A stretch of DNA of 64,000 nt, taken from Flavobacterium sp. HSC-61S13. Lineage in GTDB: Bacteria > Bacteroidota > Bacteroidia > Flavobacteriales > Flavobacteriaceae. The DNA lies in contig NZ_JALJZV010000003.1 of NCBI RefSeq assembly GCF_024171535.1, positions 186,001 through 250,000 of the forward strand, given 5' to 3'. The translations under genes were made by a program, and so were the position numbers. The notes beneath the pieces were generated by a model that saw only the letters and a program-made list of their open reading frames with translations, did no database searches and was not told the origin of the DNA. Numbering within the stretch: the first letter of the stretch is position 1; the number at the start of each line of letters is the position of its first letter. This document shows, one piece after another, positions 53,117-61,517 of this stretch.

Positions 53117-54628
53117 ATGTCAAATAATGTACGAGTGCGTTTTGCACCAAGTCCTACAGGACCTTTACATATAGGAGGTGTAAGAACCGCTTTATTTAAT
53201 TATTTATTTGCAAAAAAAAATAAGGGTACCTTTTATCTTCGAATCGAAGACACCGATCAAAATAGATTTGTTCCAGGTGCTGAAGCTTATATTTTAGAAG
53301 CACTAGAATGGTTGGGAATTTCACCAGATGAAACTATTGGAAAAAATGAAAAATTTGGACCTTATAGACAGAGTGAAAGAAAGGCCTTATATAAAGAGTA
53401 TGCGGATCAATTGATTCAAAGCGGATGGGCATATTATGCTTTTGATACAGCGGCAGCCTTAGATCAGTTGAGAAAAGAAACGGAAGAAGCTGGAAATACT
53501 TTTATATATAATCATACCAACAGAGAAATTTTAGAAACTTCTTTGCGTCTAAGCGCTGAGGAAGTTGCTGCTAAAATTCAAGCAGGTGATGAATTTGTTA
53601 TTCGTTTTAAAACGCCGACAGATCAGACTTTGCATTTGAATGATTTGATTCGCGGAGACATCAAGTTTGAAACCAATTTATTAGACGATAAAGTATTGTT
53701 TAAAAGTGATGGTATGCCTACTTACCATTTGGCTAATATAGTAGATGATCATTTGATGGAAACATCGCATGTGATTCGCGGTGAAGAGTGGTTACCTTCC
53801 CTACCCCTACATGAATTGTTGTATACGGCCTTCGGATGGCAAGCTCCAAAGTTTGCACATCTGCCCTTGATTTTAAAACCGGTTGGTAACGGTAAATTAT
53901 CTAAGAGAGATGGTGATAAGCTTGGATTTCCTGTATTTCCATTAAATTGGACTGATCCTGTGTCTGGTGAACAATCATCGGGTTATAGAGAAAAGGGATT
54001 TTATCCTGAAACCGTCTTAAATTTTTTGGCACTACTGGGATGGAATGACGGTACAGATCAAGAAATTTTTTCACTAGATGAATTGATTGAAAAATTTGAT
54101 TTATCAAGAGTACATAAAGCAGGAGCTAAATTTGATCCAGAAAAAAATAAATGGTTTAACCAGCATTATTTGAAATTGCAATCCGATAGTAGTTTGACGC
54201 AAGAATTTCAAAAGGTATTGGTTGAAAAGCAAATCACAGCTGCAGATGAGTATGTTGAGAAAGTGGTGGGTTTGATTAAAGAAAGAGCCACATTTGTTAG
54301 TGATTTTTATGAGTTGAGTGATTTCTTTTTTGTTGCACCGACAACTTATGATGCTAAAGCTTTAAAAAATTGGAAAGAAGATACAGCTACTTTAATGCAA
54401 AAAACTATAGCTGTTTTAGATAAAATTGACGATTTTACTTCTGCTCATATCGAAAGCACGGTGAAAGAATGGTTAACGGCTCAGGAGATTGGAATGGGTA
54501 AAGTTATGCAGCCATTACGATTGAGTTTGGTAGGAGAATTAAAGGGACCGCACTTGTTTGATATTATTGAAATGTTAGGAAAATCCGAAACTATTTATAG
54601 AATAAACAATGCAATAGCTAAAAATTAA
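53117..54628 (+). CDS. gltX: Glutamyl-tRNA synthetase
   Basis: A 503-residue class I aminoacyl-tRNA synthetase that charges tRNA-Glu. The HIGH motif is FAPSPTGPLHIGGVRTALFN (about 8-27). The KMSKS-type loop is LSKRDGDKLGFPVFP (about 262-276). RGEEWLPSLPLHELLY carries the ATP-pocket region. There is a short acidic linker before the C-terminal anticodon-binding part. It is the first gene to the right of the origin region and is oriented with the replication fork. Confidence 0.97.
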   Translation: MSNNVRVRFAPSPTGPLHIGGVRTALFNYLFAKKNKGTFYLRIEDTDQNRFVPGAEAYILEALEWLGISPDETIGKNEKFGPYRQSERKALYKEYADQLIQSGWAYYAFDTAAALDQLRKETEEAGNTFIYNHTNREILETSLRLSAEEVAAKIQAGDEFVIRFKTPTDQTLHLNDLIRGDIKFETNLLDDKVLFKSDGMPTYHLANIVDDHLMETSHVIRGEEWLPSLPLHELLYTAFGWQAPKFAHLPLILKPVGNGKLSKRDGDKLGFPVFPLNWTDPVSGEQSSGYREKGFYPETVLNFLALLGWNDGTDQEIFSLDELIEKFDLSRVHKAGAKFDPEKNKWFNQHYLKLQSDSSLTQEFQKVLVEKQITAADEYVEKVVGLIKERATFVSDFYELSDFFFVAPTTYDAKALKNWKEDTATLMQKTIAVLDKIDDFTSAHIESTVKEWLTAQEIGMGKVMQPLRLSLVGELKGPHLFDIIEMLGKSETIYRINNAIAKN

Positions 54629-54688
54629 CTTTTTCATAATTTATTTTTTTTATATTAGCCTTGTATTAACATAAAAAAATTATTATAA

Positions 54689-55426
54689 ATGAAGAAAATT
54701 TTATTAATCACTATGCTATTTACTTTTGTATCACTGGTGTCATGCAGTAGTAGTGATGATAGTAATCCGGTGGATTCAATTAAAGACCTGGTGTTAACAG
54801 CTGATAATACGGGGATAGTTACTGGTGAAATCGTAAAGTTTACCGTTACGGTTGACGGTAAGGAGGTAACAGATGCTGATATATATGTAAATGATGCCAA
54901 ATCGGGTTATGAACATACTTTTAGAACTGTTGGTGTTTATCGGGTGGTTGCGAAAAAAGCGAATTCCAACAATAGTAATACCGTTTCGATATCGGTTACT
55001 GAGAATGTAATAACAGAGCCAGAGCCAGGATCAAGCAGTAAGTTTTTGGGAAAATGGACTCCACAAGACATCACCGTAAATTTTAATGGTGTTCCTGTTC
55101 CTGGAGGCGTTTTAGCATACCCACACCAAGCGAAATGCGATAAGGATATGGTTGAATTATTGGCTTCGTATCAAGGAATTTATACCTCACATAGTGAAAC
55201 TTGTGAAGTTACTAAACAGACACAAGCATGGAAGGAAAATGGTAATGTCATTGTAATTCCAATCATGGGAATTGAAATTGAAGCAAATGTAACAGAGATT
55301 ACGTCAAATAGCATGATCATCGAAATCGATGTTTATAAGTATAAAGCATTGGTTGATCTCTTGATGCCGGAACTTTCACCTTTAATAATAAAAGGAATGA
55401 AAGCCGACTTAAAATTAGTTAAATAA
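54689..55426 (+). CDS. Hypothetical lipoprotein with Ig-like and lipocalin-like parts
   Basis: A 245-residue protein with a lipoprotein signal ending LVSCSSSDDS (Cys19); the Ser/Asp stretch after the cysteine resembles a surface-export signal. Residues about 30-105 look like an Ig/PKD-type sandwich (DLVLTADNTGIVTGEIVKFTVTVDG and HTFRTVGVYRVVAKK). After a EPEPGSS linker, about 118-245 resemble a small lipocalin-like barrel starting LGKWTPQDITVNFNG. No enzyme motif is seen. Single gene with its own terminator; a near-match TAGCCTTG lies at 54654-54661. Confidence 0.72.
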   Translation: MKKILLITMLFTFVSLVSCSSSDDSNPVDSIKDLVLTADNTGIVTGEIVKFTVTVDGKEVTDADIYVNDAKSGYEHTFRTVGVYRVVAKKANSNNSNTVSISVTENVITEPEPGSSSKFLGKWTPQDITVNFNGVPVPGGVLAYPHQAKCDKDMVELLASYQGIYTSHSETCEVTKQTQAWKENGNVIVIPIMGIEIEANVTEITSNSMIIEIDVYKYKALVDLLMPELSPLIIKGMKADLKLVK

Positions 55427-55427
55427 A

Positions 55428-55461
55428 AAAAAAATCCTGCGTAAGCGGGATTTTTTTTTAT
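55428..55461 (+). terminator. Terminator after the lipoprotein gene
   Basis: AATCCTGC and GCGGGATT flank GTAA, preceded by A8 and followed by T8. Confidence 0.85.
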
Positions 55462-55499
55462 ACTTTGCACATATTAATCTTTAATAACTGCTCTATATT

Positions 55500-56435
55500 A
55501 TGTTTTTACCCATTTTAGGATTTTTCCTTTTAGTAATTATTTTAACTTCCTTTTTTACTGTCAAACAACAGTCGTCAGCTTTGGTAGAACGTTTTGGGAA
55601 GTTTAAAAGCATCAGACATTCCGGTTTACATTTTAAAATACCAATCATCGATAGAATTGCTGGTAAAGTTAACCTTCGTATTCAGCAATTGGATGTTATT
55701 ATTGAAACCAAAACAAAGGATAATGTATTTGTTAAGTTGAAGGTATCGGTTCAGTTTAAAGTGATACAGGATAAGGTTTATGAAGCTTATTATAAATTGG
55801 AATATCCGCATGATCAAATTACTTCTTATGTATTTGATGTGGTTCGTGCAGAGGTTCCAAAATTGAAGTTGGACGATGTATTCGAGCGTAAAGACGATGT
55901 TGCTGTAGCTGTGAAGAGAGAATTAAATGAAGCTATGACTACCTACGGTTATGATATTATCAATACATTGATTACGGATATTGATCCAGATATACAGGTT
56001 AAAAATGCGATGAATAGGATTAATGCTGCTGATCGTGAAAAAACAGCTGCGGAATATGAAGCTGAAGCAAGTAGAATTAGAATTGTAGCTAAAGCTAAGG
56101 CCGAAGCGGAATCTAAGCGATTGCAAGGACAAGGTATCGCCGATCAACGTAGAGAAATCGCTAGAGGTTTAGTAGAGAGTGTTGACGTTTTGAATAAGGT
56201 GGGGATCAATTCACAAGAGGCATCTGCTTTAATTGTTGTAACACAACATTACGATACTTTACAAGCTATCGGAGCGGATAATAACTCGAATTTAATCTTA
56301 TTACCAAACTCTCCACAGGCGGGTAGTGATATGCTTAATAATATGGTGGCATCTTTCACAGCGAGTAATCAAGTTGGCGAAGCCATGAAAAGAGCCCCTA
56401 AGAAGAAAAAAGATTCCTCTGAAGATAGTTTATAG
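55500..56435 (+). CDS. SPFH/Band 7 (stomatin-like) membrane protein
   Basis: A 311-residue membrane-anchored SPFH protein. An N-terminal membrane helix (about 2-20) precedes the SPFH domain (about 23-200), with QQSSALVERFGKFKSIRHSGLHFKIPIIDRIAGKV (about 24-58) as the family start. An Ala/Glu-rich coiled-coil follows (DREKTAAEYEAEASRIRIVAKAKAEAESKRLQG, about 178-210). The tail is Lys/Asp-rich. Such proteins assemble in membrane microdomains and can hold proteases, but no NfeD or protease gene is adjacent. A strong terminator follows. Confidence 0.88.
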   Translation: MFLPILGFFLLVIILTSFFTVKQQSSALVERFGKFKSIRHSGLHFKIPIIDRIAGKVNLRIQQLDVIIETKTKDNVFVKLKVSVQFKVIQDKVYEAYYKLEYPHDQITSYVFDVVRAEVPKLKLDDVFERKDDVAVAVKRELNEAMTTYGYDIINTLITDIDPDIQVKNAMNRINAADREKTAAEYEAEASRIRIVAKAKAEAESKRLQGQGIADQRREIARGLVESVDVLNKVGINSQEASALIVVTQHYDTLQAIGADNNSNLILLPNSPQAGSDMLNNMVASFTASNQVGEAMKRAPKKKKDSSEDSL

Positions 56436-56470
56436 ATATAAGTCAAAAGTAGCTTAAATGCGCTTAAAAC

Positions 56471-56505
56471 ATAAAAAACGCCTCGATATTCGAGGCGTTT
56501 TTTGT
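56471..56505. terminator. Bidirectional terminator
   Basis: AAAAAACGCCTCGA pairs exactly with TCGAGGCGTTTTTT around a 3-base loop. It separates the converging SPFH and 80-residue genes. Confidence 0.9.
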
Positions 56506-56533
56506 ATTTAAGTTGGATTGTAAATTTTTAATC

Positions 56534-56776
56534 TTAACTTTTTCTCTTAAAAATAAATTTTAACAAGGTAGTTAGAAGAAACGTTTGCACTCCATTAGAG
56601 TTTGAAACTATAGAAGCTACGGAGCCAAAGGTATTCCTAATGATTTTCATCGGCGTGAACGCGTCTTTTAAATCATCAATGGATTGAACCACTCGGTGGA
56701 ATTCCAATTCTCTTTGTACATCAAGAATTTTTAATTCGTGATTGATCTCTTCTATAGAATTAAATTGTTTTTTCAT
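56534..56776 (-). CDS. Small hypothetical protein in YtxH operon (possibly DUF6327)
   Basis: An 80-residue protein: charged N-terminal helix (SIEEINHELKILDVQRELEFHR, about 7-28), then a weakly hydrophobic C terminus ending in a basic IFKRKS. Proteins like this close the YtxH/holin-like operon in flavobacteria, and DUF6327 may be its family; I am not sure. It lies 9 bases after the holin-like gene. Role unknown, presumably in envelope stress with its partners. Confidence 0.65.
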   Translation of the reverse strand: MKKQFNSIEEINHELKILDVQRELEFHRVVQSIDDLKDAFTPMKIIRNTFGSVASIVSNSNGVQTFLLTTLLKFIFKRKS

Positions 56777-56785
56777 CAGTATGGT

Positions 56786-57136
56786 TTAGTCGTTAAAGAA
56801 AATATCTGAGAATTTTCTAATTAAGGGTTTTTCAATAATGACATTTTTGTAATAGTAAATTACAAAACTCAATAGTAAATAAACACCTCCAACAATTAAA
56901 AAACCTAGAGTAAAACTTTCAAGCGCCTTACCAATAGCAAAAGCGGCAGCAATGGAAATAAACAAAAGGGTTAGCATAGAGAATAAGCTCAATAAAAAGA
57001 CTTTAAGCATAAAGCTCGTAGCCTTAGTAATAACCTTGAATCCCCACAATTGGTAAAATTCAATGTTACTATCAAGAAATGCTTTTGCATTGCTCTTAAT
57101 ATCCCTGATGTCTTCTTTTACTTCGTCAAATGCCAT
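56786..57136 (-). CDS. Holin-like (phage holin superfamily III) membrane protein
   Basis: A 116-residue protein with an N-terminal amphipathic helix (DEVKEDIRDIKSNAKAFLDSNIEFYQLWG, about 4-32) and two adjacent membrane helices (about 42-66 and 74-96). This is the DUF1469/phage-holin-III layout, but these chromosomal copies are stress genes, not phage genes; no phage genes lie nearby. It sits between YtxH and the 80-residue gene with gaps of 11 and 9 bases, so the three form one operon. Confidence 0.75.
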   Translation of the reverse strand: MAFDEVKEDIRDIKSNAKAFLDSNIEFYQLWGFKVITKATSFMLKVFLLSLFSMLTLLFISIAAAFAIGKALESFTLGFLIVGGVYLLLSFVIYYYKNVIIEKPLIRKFSDIFFND

Positions 57137-57147
57137 ATCAATTGTTA

Positions 57148-57483
57148 TTATTTAGCGTTAGCTGCTTTGCTAGCTTCTTTTTTTAATTCAGCTAGTTTTT
57201 TCTCTAAAGCCGAGATAACATCTTCAGATTTTTTTCCTGTCGTTGAAACCAATTCTTCAAAACCCTCTTCGAAATCGTGTTTTTTTCTTTCAACTACACC
57301 TTTTACTTGTTTTTTTAGTTCGTCAATTTTATCAGACAAACCATCTTTAGATTGGCTAAAACCTTTTTTAAGTTTTTTTCTCATTTTTGTTCCTTCTTCA
57401 GGAGCAAACAACATTCCTAATCCAGCTCCAACTGCGGCACCAGCTAGTACTGCAATAAATGTATTTCCTAATTGATTTGACAT
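57148..57483 (-). CDS. YtxH domain-containing protein
   Basis: A 111-residue protein with an N-terminal glycine-rich hydrophobic segment (AVLAGAAVGAGLGMLFAPEEG, about 12-32), which is the YtxH signature. A long Lys/Glu-rich helix follows that could form a coiled-coil. The family is induced by general stress in other bacteria. It heads the three-gene operon. Confidence 0.85.
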   Translation of the reverse strand: MSNQLGNTFIAVLAGAAVGAGLGMLFAPEEGTKMRKKLKKGFSQSKDGLSDKIDELKKQVKGVVERKKHDFEEGFEELVSTTGKKSEDVISALEKKLAELKKEASKAANAK

Positions 57484-57622
57484 AACAATTTGTTTTTTTG
57501 ATTAATAATATTATAAATCTAAACAGAATCTTTCAATTTTAGTGTTAACTACTAGTTAAAAAAACAAAACATATTGGTTAAAGAACGAATTCAACGGTAA
57601 AATACTTAAAATACGATTGTAT

Positions 57623-59305
57623 TTATTTACTATCTAATTTTGCCCAAGTATCTCGAAGCCCTACAGTTTTATTGATTACCAAACGGTTTTCAGTCGAATC
57701 CTGATCTACACAGAAATATCCCAAACGTTGAAATTGGAATTTATCACCAGCTTGAGCTGCTGCCAAACTCGGTTCCAGATACCCTTTGATTACATTTAGT
57801 GAATCTGGATTGATATAGTCTTTAAAATCAACCTCTTTATTACCATCGGGGTTTTCATGGGTAAATAAACGATCGTAAATTCTGATTTCCGCTTCAATGG
57901 CATGAGGAACAGAAACCCAATGAATCGTACCTTTTACTTTGCGTTTACTAGCTTCACTTCCACTTCCGCTACGCGTTTCCGGGTCATAAGTGGCGTGAAT
58001 TTCAAGAATGTTACCATTCTCATCTTTGACCACGCTTTCGCCTTGTATGATATAGCCATTCTTTAAACGAACTTCTTTGCCTAAGGTCAGACGGAAATAT
58101 TTGCTGTTGGCATTTTCCATAAAGTCGTCTCTTTCGATATACAGTTCTCTGGAGAACGGCACTTTTCTAAAAGTCATGACTTCTTCTTCCGGATTGTTTT
58201 CAGCTTCCAACCATTCTACTTCATTTTCCGGATAATTGGTAATAATCAGTTTAACCGGATCTAACACAGCCATTACTCTTGGCGTGATTTTATTGAGGTC
58301 TTCCCTTACGCAGAATTCCAATAAAGAGACATCAATAAGGTTATCGCGTTTGGCTATTCCTATGGTATTGGCAAAATTGCGAATCGCAGTTGGAGTATAC
58401 CCTCTTCTTCTCATTCCAGAAATCGTAGACATTCTTGGATCATCCCATGCCGTTACGTGTCCATCCTGAACCAATTGCAATAATTTTCGCTTACTAACTA
58501 CAGTATGTGACAAATTTCGACGTGCAAATTCGCGTTGTTTAGGTCTAATTTTAGTAGGATCTACAATTTGATCTAAAAACCAATCGTATAATTCGCGGTG
58601 AGGTAAGAATTCTAAAGTACAGAAAGAGTGAGAGATTTGTTCGATATAATCGCTTTCTCCATGTGCCCAGTCATACATTGGAAAGATACACCAATCCGTC
58701 CCTGTTCTATGATGTGATTTCTTGATGATTCTATAAATAATAGGATCACGCATCAACATATTGGAAGAGGTCATGTCAATTTTTGCTCGTAAGATATGGG
58801 AACCCTCTTCGAATTCGCCATTTTTCATACGCTCAAACAAATCGAGATTCTCTTCGACACTTCTATTTCTATTTGGTCCTTCAACACCGGGTTGGGTTGG
58901 AGTTCCTTTTTGCTTAGCCATTTCTTCGGAAGACTGATTGTCTACATAGGCTTTGCCATTTTTGATCAAGGCTACCGCCCAATCATATAATTGCTGAAAA
59001 TAATCTGAGGCATATACTTCTTCGCTCCATTTATAACCCAACCATTCCACATCATTTTTGATGGCATCTACAAATTCTTGTTCTTCTTTTGCTGGATTGG
59101 TATCGTCAAAACGCAAGTTTACCGGTGCGTTGTAATCTATACCTAAACCAAAATTTAAACAAATCGAACTCGCATGTCCAATGTGAAGATATCCATTGGG
59201 CTCTGGTGGAAAACGAAAATGTAATTTATCATTTGGCAAACCATTTTTTAAATCTTCTTCAATGATTTGTTCAATAAAATTCAATGATTTTTCTTTTGTT
59301 GACAT
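57623..59305 (-). CDS. glnS: Glutaminyl-tRNA synthetase
   Basis: A 560-residue class I synthetase charging tRNA-Gln. The HIGH motif is FRFPPEPNGYLHIGHASS (about 26-43). The KMSKS-equivalent is VVSKRKLLQLV, and the tRNA-recognition stretch WDDPRMSTISGMRRRGYTP is present. The C-terminal anticodon-binding barrels follow. Together with GltX, which here would be discriminating, this means Gln-tRNA is made directly. A TACCTTTG promoter element lies 20 bases upstream. Confidence 0.97.
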   Translation of the reverse strand: MSTKEKSLNFIEQIIEEDLKNGLPNDKLHFRFPPEPNGYLHIGHASSICLNFGLGIDYNAPVNLRFDDTNPAKEEQEFVDAIKNDVEWLGYKWSEEVYASDYFQQLYDWAVALIKNGKAYVDNQSSEEMAKQKGTPTQPGVEGPNRNRSVEENLDLFERMKNGEFEEGSHILRAKIDMTSSNMLMRDPIIYRIIKKSHHRTGTDWCIFPMYDWAHGESDYIEQISHSFCTLEFLPHRELYDWFLDQIVDPTKIRPKQREFARRNLSHTVVSKRKLLQLVQDGHVTAWDDPRMSTISGMRRRGYTPTAIRNFANTIGIAKRDNLIDVSLLEFCVREDLNKITPRVMAVLDPVKLIITNYPENEVEWLEAENNPEEEVMTFRKVPFSRELYIERDDFMENANSKYFRLTLGKEVRLKNGYIIQGESVVKDENGNILEIHATYDPETRSGSGSEASKRKVKGTIHWVSVPHAIEAEIRIYDRLFTHENPDGNKEVDFKDYINPDSLNVIKGYLEPSLAAAQAGDKFQFQRLGYFCVDQDSTENRLVINKTVGLRDTWAKLDSK

Positions 59306-59324
59306 AGATATATTATTATATAAG

Positions 59325-59332
59325 CAAAGGTA
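59325..59332 (-). promoter_or_regulatory. -7 element of glnS (TACCTTTG)
   Basis: TACCTTTG fits TAnnTTTG, 19 bases before the glnS start. Confidence 0.55.
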
Positions 59333-59444
59333 TCAAAAAGTTAGACATTCCCTTTAATGGTTTGATTTTTTATTTGCTTTTGAAACGCCCAATAAGACTA
59401 AAAATGTTGTATTTTTAACTTCTTTTACTAATTAAACTCGCTTT

Positions 59445-59804
59445 ATGGGACTTATCAAATTAAAAAATATTAGAACTTTTTCTTTTCACGGATGTTTAGA
59501 AGAGGAAGGAAAGATCGGTTCGGATTACCGTATCGATTTAACGGCAAAAGCGGATTTTTTAAAAGCAGCAGAATCGGATGATTTGGCTATGGCTGTAGAT
59601 TATGTGCATTTGAATAAAATTGTGGTAGAAGAAATGGATATCCGATCCAAACTTTTGGAACATGTGTGTCAACGAATTCTCAATCGAGTATTGCATGAAA
59701 TTCCGGTAATCGTCCACGTTACGGTTGGTGTATCAAAAATAAACCCTCCGATTGGCGGTGATGTAGAAATGGTAACGGTTGAAATGGAGGAATTTAGAGC
59801 GTAA
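59445..59804 (+). CDS. folB: Dihydroneopterin aldolase
   Basis: The 119-residue enzyme of folate synthesis cleaves 7,8-dihydroneopterin to 6-hydroxymethyl-dihydropterin and glycolaldehyde. Family features are IKLKNIRTFSFHGCLEEEGKIGSDYRIDLTAKAD near the start (about 4-37), AVDYVHLNKIVVEEM, and KINPPIGGDVEMVTVEM at the end with the conserved lysine and proline. No other fol gene is near. tRNA-Cys follows. Confidence 0.93.
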   Translation: MGLIKLKNIRTFSFHGCLEEEGKIGSDYRIDLTAKADFLKAAESDDLAMAVDYVHLNKIVVEEMDIRSKLLEHVCQRILNRVLHEIPVIVHVTVGVSKINPPIGGDVEMVTVEMEEFRA

Positions 59805-59840
59805 TGTCTTTTTTATTTTCAAAAAGAAGATTTGAATCGC

Positions 59841-59870
59841 TTTGATTTTCAAAAATTATTAGTAAGTTTG
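59841..59870 (+). promoter_or_regulatory. Promoter of tRNA-Cys
   Basis: TTTG (59841-59844), an 18-base spacer and TAAGTTTG (59863-59870) form a near-ideal Bacteroidota promoter 17 bases before the tRNA. Confidence 0.7.
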
Positions 59871-59887
59871 CCATCCATAACACAGAG

Positions 59888-59958
59888 GGCATCGTGGCCG
59901 AGTGGCTAGGCAGCGGTCTGCAAAACCGTCAACAGCGGTTCGAATCCGCTCGATGCCT
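59888..59958 (+). tRNA. tRNA-Cys (GCA)
   Basis: A 71-nt cloverleaf with acceptor stem GGCATCG/CGATGCC and U73. The anticodon loop CTGCAAA has anticodon GCA, and the T-loop is GTTCGAATC. CCA is not encoded. A strong terminator follows after 4 bases, so it is a single-tRNA transcript. Confidence 0.95.
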
Positions 59959-59962
59959 CAAC

Positions 59963-59993
59963 AAAAAGGAGATCTATTAGATCTCCTTTTTTA
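59963..59993. terminator. Bidirectional terminator after tRNA-Cys
   Basis: AAAAAGGAGATCTA pairs with TAGATCTCCTTTTT around a 2-base gap. Its right edge overlaps the stop codon of the converging LysE-type gene. Confidence 0.85.
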
Positions 59994-60668
59994 TTTTTTA
60001 TTCGAAAATATAAAACTGTTTTCAAGTAACTTTTCTTCCTTAGGGAATACTCCCCTAGACATAATCACCAATCCAAAAACAATCAACAATATACTACTGA
60101 CCTTTTTAATTTTTAAGATGTTTTCCGGGATCAGTTTTTTTCGCAGTTGTTTGGCTAGTAATATTTTAAATAAGTCGGTAATAAAATAAGCTACGATTAC
60201 ACAACTAAAAAAGAACAACATCCGATTGGGTTCCATTTCCATTTCAGGACCTAAGGTGATGATGATTGCCAACCAAAATCCCAGTACCCCGACATTGATA
60301 AAATTCAATAGAAAACCTTTGACAAAGAGATTAAAATAGTCTCTTTTTATTTTAAGGGATTCTAATTTTATGACTTCTATAGATGTTTTTTTGAGTTTAA
60401 GGAATGAAATGACCCCATAGGTAATCATGATTACACCTCCAAAAAGGTATAATGCCGGTTCGTCTTTAATGCTGTTAATCAGTCTAAAACTACTGAAATA
60501 CGCGATAGCAATGAATACAATATCAGCTAAAATTACTCCAAAATCAAACGACATCGCAGCGCGAAAGCCTTTGGTGATACTTGTTTCAATTAAAATAAAA
60601 AAAACAGGCCCAATCATAAAACTCAGAAAAAATCCTAACGAAATTCCTGTTAATAAGTTGTCAATCAT
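59991..60668 (-). CDS. LysE-family amino-acid exporter
   Basis: The start at 60668 (MIDNLLTGISLGFFLSF) gives 225 residues and six membrane helices. The longer frame from 60725 adds 19 non-family residues. The LysE/RhtB hallmark GISLGFFLSFMIGPVFFILIETSITKGFRA lies at residues about 8-37, and the NFINVGVLGFWLAI region in the second half. Substrates of such exporters are amino acids or analogues; none can be named here. The GIN-domain gene lies upstream, separated by a terminator. Confidence 0.85.
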   Translation of the reverse strand: MIDNLLTGISLGFFLSFMIGPVFFILIETSITKGFRAAMSFDFGVILADIVFIAIAYFSSFRLINSIKDEPALYLFGGVIMITYGVISFLKLKKTSIEVIKLESLKIKRDYFNLFVKGFLLNFINVGVLGFWLAIIITLGPEMEMEPNRMLFFFSCVIVAYFITDLFKILLAKQLRKKLIPENILKIKKVSSILLIVFGLVIMSRGVFPKEEKLLENSFIFSNKK

Positions 60669-60679
60669 TGTAGTAAAAT

Positions 60680-60711
60680 AAAAATGCCAATAGAAAGAAT
60701 TGGCATTTATT
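60680..60711 (-). terminator. Terminator after the GIN-domain gene
   Basis: AAATGCCAAT/ATTGGCATTT with a 7-base loop, followed on the minus strand by TTTATTTTAC. It lies between the GIN-domain gene and the LysE-type gene. Confidence 0.7.
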
Positions 60712-60755
60712 GAAATGTTTTGCAAGTTAAAAAATAATAAGCCAATATAATAGCT

Positions 60756-61427
60756 TTATTTTTTTACTTTTTTGATGGTTCCCCCCGCAATTATTTTTTC
60801 GTTCAGCGTTTTTGGTTCCCCATAGACGGTAATTTTACCTCCTGCCCTTGTTTTAGCATCTACTAACTTTGTTGCTCGTACTTCTGCTTCTCCTCCTGCA
60901 TTTACCGTTACATCAGTTTGTTCTGATTCCAAGTCTTTGTGATAGACCATAGCTCCTGAATTTGCAATGATATCTTGCATTTTAGCTTTACCCTTGATCG
61001 TTGTTATACCCCCAGTGTTGGCTTTGACATTCAATCGTTCCACCTGGACCTTTAGGTGGATCTTTCCACCCGTTTTAACATTTATAGTTAAAGACACATC
61101 ATCTAAGGTCGCGTCTGATTTGACACTAGCTCCTTCATTTACTTCAATTGCATCAAGGTTTTTATAGTATACGATGGCTTTTACATCGTCACCTTGTAAG
61201 GTTTTACTCAAAGCCATTTTAATTCGAAGACTACCATTTTTGTTGACAATCTCGACATTACCAGCATCAGTTCCACTCAGTTCTACTTTGTATTCGTCCG
61301 AAGGAACTAAAGTGGCATTGATTTTATCAAACACTTTTAGAGAAGTAAACTCACCAACTTGTTTGATCGTTTGAGCTATTCCCAATTGAGCCACCAAAAT
61401 AAAGGTCACTAAAATTATTTTTCGCAT
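60756..61427 (-). CDS. GIN-domain (DUF2807) secreted protein
   Basis: A 223-residue exported protein with signal peptide to about residue 18 (FILVAQLGIAQ). The DUF2807/putative auto-transporter adhesin head GIN domain follows. It begins FTSLKVFDKINATLVPSDEYKVELSG and continues as repeated short strands rich in Gly, Thr and Lys (NVKTGGKIHLKV, NVKANTGGITTIKG, TVNAGGEAEVRAT, AGGKITVYG), consistent with a right-handed beta-helix. The function is unknown, possibly cell-surface adhesion. Single gene with a terminator. Confidence 0.85.
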   Translation of the reverse strand: MRKIILVTFILVAQLGIAQTIKQVGEFTSLKVFDKINATLVPSDEYKVELSGTDAGNVEIVNKNGSLRIKMALSKTLQGDDVKAIVYYKNLDAIEVNEGASVKSDATLDDVSLTINVKTGGKIHLKVQVERLNVKANTGGITTIKGKAKMQDIIANSGAMVYHKDLESEQTDVTVNAGGEAEVRATKLVDAKTRAGGKITVYGEPKTLNEKIIAGGTIKKVKK

Positions 61428-61517
61428 AGTTTCTATTTGTTGCTTTTATAGTTTAATAATAGGGAGTTATTAAAGGGAATTCATAGTTTAAAACCCGGTG
61501 ATAACTCCTTTATAAGG

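Noticed and set aside
56786..57136. Holin-like gene as sign of a prophage
   Set aside because: No other phage gene is near; this type of protein with YtxH is a normal chromosomal operon.
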